The notes under the pieces are model-generated. The model had not been told where the DNA came from. It was given only the letters and a program-made list of their open reading frames with translations, and ran no database searches. This document shows, piece after piece, positions 9,248 through 15,492 of a stretch of 38,811 nucleotides of DNA. A program made the translations under genes and the position numbers. The first letter of the stretch is position 1; each line of letters opens with the position of its first letter. This DNA comes from Fastidiosipila sp964627125 (GTDB taxonomy: Bacteria > Bacillota > Clostridia > Saccharofermentanales > Fastidiosipilaceae): assembly GCA_964627125.1 (NCBI GenBank), contig CAZVJQ010000014.1, forward strand, positions 1 through 38,811. Direction: 5' to 3'.

Positions 9248-9264
9248 TTTGCTTAATAAGCAAA
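9248..9264 (-). other. Small hairpin between permease and binding-protein genes
   Basis: TTTGCTT (9248-9254) and AAGCAAA (9258-9264) form a 7-bp stem with a 3-base loop in the 135-base gap. There is no T run. It may set differential expression of the binding protein. Confidence 0.35.
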
Positions 9265-9336
9265 ACATCCTACGAACAATTCCTATAGTCTAAAAATATT
9301 TACCTCCTAATTTCAATAATCTATTTAGCTATTTAT

Positions 9337-10269
9337 CTAACCTTTAACAGCACCAATTGTTAAACCACCAACAAAGTATTTTTGGAAGAATGGATATACT
9401 AGAGCAATTGGGACAACGATTATTACAACTAATGCCATCCTAATCGAGTCAGAAGGTATATCTATGTTGGTATACGAGGCCTGCTGTTGTCCTGCCTCCG
9501 AGAGGAGGAAGTCAATATTACCTTGAATCTCCATTAGTAGAGCTTGGAGTGGTTTTAAATCTGGTTCTCTAATATATAGTTTAGCTCCAGTCCATGCATT
9601 CCAATATCCAAAAGCTAAGAAAATAGCAATTGTAGCTAAAACCGGTTTGGATAAAGGAAGAACAATCGTAAAGAAGGTTCTAAATTCATTAGCACCATCA
9701 ATCTGAGCTTGTTCTAATATTGACTGACTTACCTGACCTTTAAAGTAAGTTCTCATGATTATTATGTTTGTAGTTCCTAATAGCCCTGGCAAAATTAATG
9801 CCCAAATACTGTCTCTTAAGCCTAAAACACCTGTATTAATCATATAAGATGGAATCAATCCACCACCAAACAGCATTGGTATTAATACGAAAATGTGTGC
9901 TGCTCTATTAAAGTAGAATCTACTCTGAGATAGAACATAACCTGCCATAGCACTCAATAGAACACCTAATCCAGTACCAACTACAGTAATAAATACTGAA
10001 ACTAAGAAAGACCTTGGAATTCTACTTGAGCCACTAAATATAATTTCAAATGCTTCTAATGACCATTCCGCAGGAATATATTGATAACCATTAGCCACAA
10101 TACTTGCTTCAGAACTGAAAGCAATACTGAAAACTAGTAATACTGGGAATAAACATAGTAGAGCAGCTAATATTGCAACTGTTGAAAATACAATGTCTGT
10201 TCCAGTTGAAATTTGATTATAAATTTCTAAACCTGTTCTAGTTCCCTTTTTTGAATTATTTCTCGCCAT
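9337..10269 (-). CDS. Sugar ABC transporter permease (LplC/YtcP type)
   Basis: This 310-residue inner-membrane subunit has about six membrane helices, starting with a hydrophobic stretch at about 28-55. The EAA loop that docks the ATPase reads QIDGANEFRTFF...VLPLSKP near residues 190-210, typical of the MalG-like half of carbohydrate importers. The C-terminus (KYFVGGLTIGAVKG) is characteristic of the group. A GAAAGGG ribosome site precedes the ATG. The other permease ends 14 bases upstream, so the two are co-translated as a heterodimer. No ATP-binding subunit is encoded nearby; in many Bacillota a shared MsmX-like ATPase, encoded elsewhere, powers such importers. Confidence 0.93.
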   Translation of the reverse strand: MARNNSKKGTRTGLEIYNQISTGTDIVFSTVAILAALLCLFPVLLVFSIAFSSEASIVANGYQYIPAEWSLEAFEIIFSGSSRIPRSFLVSVFITVVGTGLGVLLSAMAGYVLSQSRFYFNRAAHIFVLIPMLFGGGLIPSYMINTGVLGLRDSIWALILPGLLGTTNIIIMRTYFKGQVSQSILEQAQIDGANEFRTFFTIVLPLSKPVLATIAIFLAFGYWNAWTGAKLYIREPDLKPLQALLMEIQGNIDFLLSEAGQQQASYTNIDIPSDSIRMALVVIIVVPIALVYPFFQKYFVGGLTIGAVKG

Positions 10270-10283
10270 TTTATTTCCCTTTC

Positions 10284-11282
10284 CTAGAATAGTGATGAGT
10301 CTGGATCAACTTTACGTACAATAAGGTTCGTACTTACTAGTAAGACAAATCCTATTACAGACTGAAGTAAACCAACCGCCGAACCTTGGGCTATATTCCC
10401 TCCATCAGTTGCAGCATTAAATACGTAAACGTCTATTGTCATATATTGGTTATAAAGTGCTAATGATTGTCTCGGTAACTGGTAGTACATATCTAGTCCA
10501 GTACTGAAAATTCCACCAACTGCAAGAATTAATAAGATGGCAATTGTTGAACGTAAATGTGGAAGAGTAAGATACCTTGCTTGTTGTATTTTACTTGCAC
10601 CATCAATCATTGCGGATTCGTACATCTCAGTATCTATACTCGTAATTGCAGATAAGTAAATAACGGTACTATAACCGATAGATTTCCATTGATTCATGAA
10701 GATTAGAATGAATCTCCAGTAGTGAGGAGAGCTATACCAACTAACAGGGTCTAATCCAACGTTTGTAAGCATGTTATTTACGAACCCTCTATCTGGTGAC
10801 AAGAATGCATAAAGAATATTATTAACAATAACCCATGATAGGAAGTAAGGTAAGAAAACTAAAGTTTGAGTAGTTTTCATTAATTTCTTATTTCTCATCT
10901 CATTTAATAACATTGCAAATAGAACTGGAAGAATTGCACCTAATGCTATACCAATAACGTTATAGAACAATGTATTGAAAATCATTATTCTCCAGTCTGG
11001 AGTTCTGAACAACATCTCAAAGTTTCTAAATCCAGCCCAATTTGAATTAAATAAACTCACAAAAAAGTTTTGACCAGGAATTGGTCTAAAGTCCTTGAAT
11101 GCTAGGATAATACCTGGCATCGGTAGATACGTAAATAAGAAAAACCAAACTAGAACTGGAAGAAAGAGCAGTAACAATTGTGTGTCTCTACCCTTCCAGC
11201 GTTTTTTCTTACCATTTTTTAAAGCTACTTCATAGTTACCATTAGCTTCCACTGTAGTAGCAGCGTTTTCTTTTTTTGCCAT
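10284..11282 (-). CDS. Sugar ABC transporter permease (LplB/YteP type)
   Basis: The 332-residue product is the MalF-like half of the importer. A basic cytoplasmic N-terminus (NGKKKRWKGR) leads into the first helix (LLLLFLPVLVWFFLFTYLP). About six membrane segments follow, and the EAA loop reads MIDGASKIQQARYLTLPHLR. An AAAGAGG ribosome site stands before the ATG. It is the first gene of the transporter-glycosidase run, with a promoter about 80 bases upstream. It pairs with the next permease, 14 bases downstream. Confidence 0.93.
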   Translation of the reverse strand: MAKKENAATTVEANGNYEVALKNGKKKRWKGRDTQLLLLFLPVLVWFFLFTYLPMPGIILAFKDFRPIPGQNFFVSLFNSNWAGFRNFEMLFRTPDWRIMIFNTLFYNVIGIALGAILPVLFAMLLNEMRNKKLMKTTQTLVFLPYFLSWVIVNNILYAFLSPDRGFVNNMLTNVGLDPVSWYSSPHYWRFILIFMNQWKSIGYSTVIYLSAITSIDTEMYESAMIDGASKIQQARYLTLPHLRSTIAILLILAVGGIFSTGLDMYYQLPRQSLALYNQYMTIDVYVFNAATDGGNIAQGSAVGLLQSVIGFVLLVSTNLIVRKVDPDSSLF

Positions 11283-11344
11283 CTATGAAACCTCTTTCTA
11301 AAAAAATAATCAATAATTTATTGAATATTTTTATATTTAATTCA

Positions 11345-11528
11345 ATAAATCAGCTAGGCTTATATAATATCAAATAAGAACATATGAGGTCAAGAAAATT
11401 CGCTCTTAATTGTGCACAATAACATATATATTCTACAATTATACTAAATAAACTCTTTTCGCTTGTGCAAAACAATTAGCTGATTTATGCAGTCTATACA
11501 CATTCTGTAATAATATTTAGCTGAATTA
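11345..11528. promoter_or_regulatory. Operator-like repeats around the transporter promoter
   Basis: Within the 356-base gap, ATAAATCAGCTA (11345-11356) is the exact reverse complement of TAGCTGATTTAT (11477-11488), and a third partial copy, TTAGCTGAATTA, lies at 11517-11528. One arm overlaps the predicted transcription start and the others lie about 120-160 bases upstream. The palindrome ATTGTGCACAAT (11409-11420) and a further TTGTGCA half-site (11463-11469) lie between. This looks like a multi-site operator for a sugar-responsive regulator, possibly with looping. The regulator is not in the window. Confidence 0.45.
11364..11393 (-). promoter_or_regulatory. Sigma-A promoter of the transporter-glycosidase operon
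   Basis: On the minus strand TTGACC (11393-11388) and TATTAT (11369-11364) are separated by 18 bases. Transcription would start near 11357, giving a leader of about 75 bases to the first permease gene. Confidence 0.6.
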
Positions 11529-11588
11529 ACCAGACTCAAGCGGTACTACAGCTGCAAGATACGGCCATTACTGAATATTTATACAAAA

Positions 11589-11613
11589 AATCCCTGGTTA
11601 TAAACCAGGGATT
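11589..11613 (-). terminator. Rho-independent terminator of the cutC-family gene
   Basis: AATCCCTGGTT (11589-11599) and AACCAGGGATT (11603-11613) form a perfect 11-bp stem with a 3-base loop. On the minus strand TTTTTTGTAT follows. It separates the cutC-family gene from the transporter operon. Confidence 0.9.
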
Positions 11614-11638
11614 GCAATTAGTAAAAGAAAAACTTCAA

Positions 11639-12373
11639 CTAACTCAAACTAGCCACTTGATCAGAGTCGATTACTGGGTAAGTATCTTCTGATGGGTATA
11701 GAGCTGAACCGTAGAAAATTGATCTTTGGTTATGTGTAGATGTATCATGGTAGTTCTTGGTGAAGTAAACATGAATTTGTTCAACACCTGTGTACTCAAC
11801 TAATTTATCTACTGATTCAGGAGTAATACCTGCACCAGGCATAACAGTAATACGACCATCTGCATATTCAACCATTTCTTTAATAACATCTAATGCTAAT
11901 AAAACGTTTGGTTGTTGACCACTTGTTAAAATACGATCTACGCCAATTTCAACTAATTGGTCCATTGCTTCTTTCCAGTCAGGGACTACGTCAAATGCTC
12001 TATGGAAGCAAACTTCTCTACCGTCTGCAATTTCAATAATTTTCTTAGTACGTTCAATGTTAATTGTTCCATCTTCATTTAAGAATCCACATACTAAACC
12101 ATCTGCACCAGCTTCAACTAGAGCTTTAGCATCTGCAAGAGCTACTTCAAACTCTTCTTCTGTGTAGTTAAATCCACCTTCTCTTGGACGAACCATAGCC
12201 ATAATCTTGATGTCACCACCATGTTTACGTGCAATCTCTAAGTTACCTACAGTTGGAGTTAAACCACCTTGGAACATGTTTGAGCATAACTCAGCTCTAT
12301 CTGCTCCACCTCTTGCTGCTTGGATTACATCTAATGCAGAACCACTACATACTTCTAATGTATAATTTCTCAT
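11639..12373 (-). CDS. cutC: CutC-family TIM-barrel protein
   Basis: The 244-residue product matches the CutC family along its length: EVCSGSALDVIQAARGGADR (7-26), MVRPREGGFNYT, CFHRAFD, ILTSGQ and MPGAGITPE. It folds as a cytoplasmic TIM barrel. The name comes from a copper phenotype in E. coli that was later traced to the small RNA MicL made from the same locus, so a copper role should not be assumed. Its placement directly before a glycan transporter-hydrolase operon suggests a link to carbohydrate metabolism, but a terminator and separate promoters divide them. A GAGGG ribosome site precedes the ATG. Confidence 0.9.
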   Translation of the reverse strand: MRNYTLEVCSGSALDVIQAARGGADRAELCSNMFQGGLTPTVGNLEIARKHGGDIKIMAMVRPREGGFNYTEEEFEVALADAKALVEAGADGLVCGFLNEDGTINIERTKKIIEIADGREVCFHRAFDVVPDWKEAMDQLVEIGVDRILTSGQQPNVLLALDVIKEMVEYADGRITVMPGAGITPESVDKLVEYTGVEQIHVYFTKNYHDTSTHNQRSIFYGSALYPSEDTYPVIDSDQVASLS

Positions 12374-12460
12374 CTTGATCCCTCTTACATTTCTAAAATA
12401 TTCAAAAGATTTTTGTCTTCTGTGTAAGTATAAATCAGACTAGGTTTTTCTGCTATGAAC

Positions 12461-12488
12461 ACTATATAAATTGACTCAATTTTAACAA
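12461..12488 (-). promoter_or_regulatory. Promoter of the cutC-family gene
   Basis: On the minus strand TTGTTA (12488-12483) and TATAGT (12466-12461) are spaced by 16 bases. The leader would be about 80 bases. Confidence 0.45.
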
Positions 12489-12517
12489 TAATGTTCTAAA
12501 GGTACATTTTCACAGTA

Positions 12518-12526
12518 TGCTATTAT
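12518..12526 (+). promoter_or_regulatory. Extended -10 promoter of the membrane-protein pair
   Basis: TGCTATTAT is an extended -10 element on the plus strand, with no good -35. Transcription would start near 12533, giving a leader of about 50 bases. It diverges from the cutC-family promoter. Confidence 0.4.
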
Positions 12527-12583
12527 TTATTAATACTTATAAAACAGCAGTAGCAAACACTAATCCAAATCAGAGGTGACTAT

Positions 12584-13222
12584 ATGCAAAATGATCTACA
12601 GAGCTTCAAAAATAAGCGCAAGAAAATAAATATGAACTTAATATCACTGACTGTGGTGATCTTATTCCTAGGAATAATTTGGCAAATTCAAGATGCTATA
12701 GCTTATCCAACATTGAGAGACATAGGTGTATTTATAATGGGGCTGTATGCAATAATCCAAATTATTGGGTACATCTTAGCTAGCAAGGAGGATAAATACA
12801 AGGGTTCTTACCTAGCTAAGACTTTTGCCGCTGTTGCTATAGCAATTATTATTTACAATGACCCAATCGGTGTTATGGGCTACTTTTTAATATTTATAAG
12901 TGTCCTCTTCTTTTATAATGCTGGGTATTTACTTCAACTAACATTTACTCAATTTAAATATGGAAATAAATATTCATGGTTGCTAATAGTTCTCGCTGCT
13001 CTAGCTCTAGGTCTAGGTATTTATAGTCTAGTGAATCCAACTAATCCAGGTACAATGTTTTATGAAGCAATTCAGCTATCTGGAATTCTTTTAATTAGCC
13101 TAGCTATAATAAATATTATTGCATTAGTCTTAAATAATATAGGTGTAGATCTCAGTAGTTTCGAAAGTGATAAACCAAATCATAATGCCGGTTTTTACGG
13201 ACAATATAATACAGATAGATAA
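12584..13222 (+). CDS. DUF308/HdeD-like membrane protein, first of tandem pair
   Basis: The 212-residue integral membrane protein has about six hydrophobic segments, with a short basic N-terminus (FKNKRKK). The layout of paired helices with short loops resembles the DUF308/HdeD family, whose biochemical role is not settled. An AGAGGTGA ribosome site stands directly before the ATG. The next gene starts 16 bases after the stop and is a clear paralogue: both contain FAAVAIAI, a Pro-x-Ile/Leu-Gly turn, IFISVLF-Y-AG, and a C-terminal NxIG. The pair is probably a tandem duplication expressed as one operon and flanked by a terminator downstream. Confidence 0.8.
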   Translation: MQNDLQSFKNKRKKINMNLISLTVVILFLGIIWQIQDAIAYPTLRDIGVFIMGLYAIIQIIGYILASKEDKYKGSYLAKTFAAVAIAIIIYNDPIGVMGYFLIFISVLFFYNAGYLLQLTFTQFKYGNKYSWLLIVLAALALGLGIYSLVNPTNPGTMFYEAIQLSGILLISLAIINIIALVLNNIGVDLSSFESDKPNHNAGFYGQYNTDR

Positions 13223-13238
13223 GAGAGAGGTGACCACT

Positions 13239-13853
13239 ATGGAAAACCATAATAATCTAAGAAAAAACAGAAATAAAATTAGCATCTCATTATTAGCTCA
13301 AGCGATTCTTGTTCTAATATTAGGTATTGCATTAGTTATACAGCCTTATCATACATTTCACTCTATGAGAGCTATCGGTCTGGTAGCGCTAGGAGCATTT
13401 ATGCTTGTACAATTACTCTCATATTTTATATCTAGCGCAGACGATAGTGATTCTCATTTCGCTCTAATCTTTGCAGCAGTAGCAATAGCTATAGTCATTA
13501 TAAGAAATCCATATATTGGTTTTTCTTCATTAATGATTTTCATAAGTGTCTTATTCTTATATCAAGCGGGTAAATTACTAGAAATATCCCTTAGTCAAAG
13601 AAGTCTAGGTAATAAATTTTATTGGATAAATTTAATTTCAGCTGTAATTCTACTTGGAATGGGAGTTTACGCTATTCTTAATCCAGTTCAAATTCAAATG
13701 GCAATGCAACCAACTTTAGTGCGAACACTAGCTATTTTCCTAATACTACTTGGATTAATAAATATCGTTGCGATGGTAATAAATACAATTGGCACTAAGG
13801 AAGATCCTGCTGACGCACATCAAGAAAATAGTAATTATAATATCTATCAGTAA
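13239..13853 (+). CDS. DUF308/HdeD-like membrane protein, second of tandem pair
   Basis: The start is placed at the ATG at 13239 because AGAGAGGTGACC stands just before it, the same type of ribosome site as in the first gene. An ATG 72 bases upstream in the same frame lies inside the preceding gene and has no such site. The product (204 residues) has about six membrane segments and aligns with its neighbour through most of its length (FAAVAIAI at about 80-87, IFISVLFLYQAG, LGNKFYW). The C-terminal tail is hydrophilic and ends with NYNIYQ. The function is unknown; a joint role as a heteromeric membrane complex is possible. Confidence 0.8.
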   Translation: MENHNNLRKNRNKISISLLAQAILVLILGIALVIQPYHTFHSMRAIGLVALGAFMLVQLLSYFISSADDSDSHFALIFAAVAIAIVIIRNPYIGFSSLMIFISVLFLYQAGKLLEISLSQRSLGNKFYWINLISAVILLGMGVYAILNPVQIQMAMQPTLVRTLAIFLILLGLINIVAMVINTIGTKEDPADAHQENSNYNIYQ

Positions 13854-13860
13854 AATATTT

Positions 13861-13893
13861 AATGCTCAATCCAGATAGGGTTGGGCATTTTTT
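13861..13893 (+). terminator. Rho-independent terminator of the membrane-protein pair
   Basis: AATGCTCAA (13861-13869) pairs with TTGGGCATT (13881-13889) through one G-U pair, followed by a T run ending at 13893. Confidence 0.8.
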
Positions 13894-13900
13894 CACCCAT

Positions 13901-13928
13901 AAAAAAGGAGCCAACTTCCGCTGACTCC
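13901..13928 (-). terminator. Rho-independent terminator of the sodC gene
   Basis: GGAGCCAAC (13907-13915) and GCTGACTCC (13920-13928) form a 9-bp stem (two G-U pairs in the minus-strand RNA) with a 4-base loop, followed on the minus strand by TTTTTT (13906-13901). It lies back to back with the plus-strand terminator. Confidence 0.8.
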
Positions 13929-13951
13929 AAATTTATCTATTAACTTAAATC

Positions 13952-14437
13952 TTACTCTTCTTCTTGCTTAGCAAAAATAACACCAGCTAATTGTCTATCC
14001 CCTGCATCACCTGTAGGTTGTGAGATGTAGTCATCTGCACCTACGTGAACGATTAATGTAGTACCGTTAGGGTTATTTAATGTATTTGGCTCACCTTCTG
14101 TTAATGAAGTATTGTCAATTACAAATGTACCTTCGAATTCACCAGTTTCTGGAACAACAATGTTTGGTAAGTCACCAATGTGTGGTCCATTTTCTGAATG
14201 TTTACCGTGTTGTGCACCTGTTGGGTTAAAGTGGCTACCTGCATCAGTAAAATCTGGAGCTGTTGCTAAACCTACTTCGTGAACGTGCATTGCAAATTCA
14301 CCTTGTGGTAAGCCGTGGAAATTAACTTCTAATTTAACGCCGCCATCAATTTCTGTGAAAACTGCAGTACCTGCATCCTCACCATCTCTATTAATAACTG
14401 TTACGTTTACACTTTTATCTAAAATATTTGTATCCAT
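13952..14437 (-). CDS. sodC: Cu/Zn superoxide dismutase
   Basis: The start is set at the ATG at 14437, because the ATG 15 bases upstream lies in the ribosome site itself (GAAGGAG). The 161-residue enzyme disproportionates superoxide. All metal ligands are visible by alignment: copper H51, H53, H69 and H131; zinc H69, H77, H86 and D89; and the active-site Arg R148. Unlike most bacterial SodC, there is no signal peptide or lipobox, and the two cysteines of the conserved disulphide are absent, which fits a cytoplasmic location. It lies downstream of the phosphoesterase gene with a hairpin between, and has its own terminator. Confidence 0.9.
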   Translation of the reverse strand: MDTNILDKSVNVTVINRDGEDAGTAVFTEIDGGVKLEVNFHGLPQGEFAMHVHEVGLATAPDFTDAGSHFNPTGAQHGKHSENGPHIGDLPNIVVPETGEFEGTFVIDNTSLTEGEPNTLNNPNGTTLIVHVGADDYISQPTGDAGDRQLAGVIFAKQEEE

Positions 14438-14545
14438 AAAAATCTCCTTCATATAATTTATCTTTAATAATCATATCAAATTGCTAAATATATCTTGTGA
14501 TAAAAATGAAAACATCTTATCAAGTAATAATTAATTAACTTCTGG

Positions 14546-14567
14546 GTTGGCTTTGGCAAAAGCCAAC
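14546..14567 (-). other. Hairpin after the phosphoesterase gene
   Basis: GTTGGCTTT (14546-14554) and AAAGCCAAC (14559-14567) make a perfect 9-bp stem with a GGCA loop, 5 bases after the stop codon. No clear T run follows, so termination may be partial. Confidence 0.55.
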
Positions 14568-14572
14568 AAAGA

Positions 14573-15477
14573 TCAATCCGTAATTTTAATAGGAGTCATA
14601 TCTATGAAGTCAAGTGCGATATTTTTGTAAGTCACACCATCTTTCTCACCTTCAAAACACATGAGCGCGTCATTTCCATGCTGCTTGTGAACATGCCCGT
14701 AGTAAACTGTCTTAATACTGTTCTCTTCGATAAGTTTTTTCATCTCACTCTCGTGACCATGCTTGTTTAGAGGAGGATAGTGGAAGCTTGCGATAATTTC
14801 AGTGTCTTCAGGTAAGTTTCTATCGGCAATCATTTTTCTAGCAGCATCTACAGACAACTGAAACCTTATAAGCTCTCTATCATAAACTTTCTTGTCTTTT
14901 TGATTGACGTCAGCATCACTTGGTAGTTTCCAGCCTCTGGTACCAACTAGGATGAAGTTCTTTTCATCATTTTCAATAAACTTAGCTTCATTTTGTAAGA
15001 TTTCTAATGTATGTAAATCGTGCTTATCAAATAGATTTTCTACTTTAGATTTAGTTGACCACCAAAAATCATGATTACCTTTCAGGAAANNNNNNNNNNN
15101 NNNNNNNNNNNNNNNNNNNNNNNNNNNNNNNNNNNNNNNNNNNNNNNNNNNNNNNNNNNNNNNNNNNNNNNNNNNNNNNNNNNNNNNNNATTTTCTACTT
15201 TAGATTTAGTTGACCACCAAAAATCATGATTACCTTTCAGGAAAATTTTTCTTTTACCAGGTAAGTTATTTAAGTACTCTAGGTCAGGAACGGCATCTTC
15301 TGCAGAATTTGACCAGGAGATATCACCAGAGATAATAACGGTGTCATCATCTGCGATTAATTCTTTCCAGTTTTTGGCAAGTACTTCCTCATGATCATTC
15401 CAGATAGGTCCAAAAATACTCATTGGTTTCCCACCAGTATGATCCAGATGTGTATCTGCTAAAATCCAAGTGCTCAT
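14573..15477 (-). CDS. Calcineurin-like metallophosphoesterase, split by assembly gap
   Basis: This is one gene interrupted by 100 undetermined bases. Both sides of the gap encode the same 18 residues (FLKGNHDFWW through SKVEN). Removing the Ns and one 55-base copy leaves 750 bases, an intact frame of 249 residues. The family resembles COG1768 predicted phosphohydrolases. Metal-site motifs run in order: ADTHLDH near the N-terminus, GDISW, GNHDFWW, then HYPP and GHVHKQH. It is probably a soluble cytoplasmic two-metal phosphodiesterase or phosphatase; the substrate is unknown. An AGGAG site precedes the ATG. It starts 15 bases after the uvrC stop and so is likely in the same operon. Confidence 0.85.
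15035..15244. other. Assembly gap flanked by identical 55-base ends
   Basis: Positions 15090-15189 are exactly 100 N. The 55 bases before (15035-15089) and after (15190-15244) are identical and in the same orientation. This is the mark of two contigs overlapping by one assembly k-mer that were scaffolded but not merged, so no sequence is probably missing. Confidence 0.9.
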
Positions 15478-15492
15478 TTAATTCTCCTAAGT

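Noticed and set aside
8768..9256. 162-codon plus-strand frame over the binding-protein gene
   Set aside because: It is Ser-rich with no recognisable domain, and mirrors the codon pattern of the lipoprotein gene on the other strand.
9302..9308. Perfect AGGAGGT on the minus strand with no gene after it
   Set aside because: No ATG, GTG or TTG stands at the right distance, and the only short frame nearby has eight codons. It is probably chance or a remnant.
13167..13238. Longer N-terminus for the second DUF308-like protein
   Set aside because: It lies inside the first gene, has no ribosome site, and the paralogue alignment starts after the ATG at 13239.
14546..14567. Recurring TTTGGCAAAAG-like words as a possible DNA uptake signal
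   Set aside because: Most copies lie in coding DNA for Ala-Phe-Ala or Ala-Lys stretches and vary in sequence; only this copy forms a perfect hairpin and it is explained as a gene-end structure.
15090..15189. A frameshifted or split phosphoesterase pseudogene
   Set aside because: The break is the N gap with duplicated 55-base ends; the merged frame is intact.
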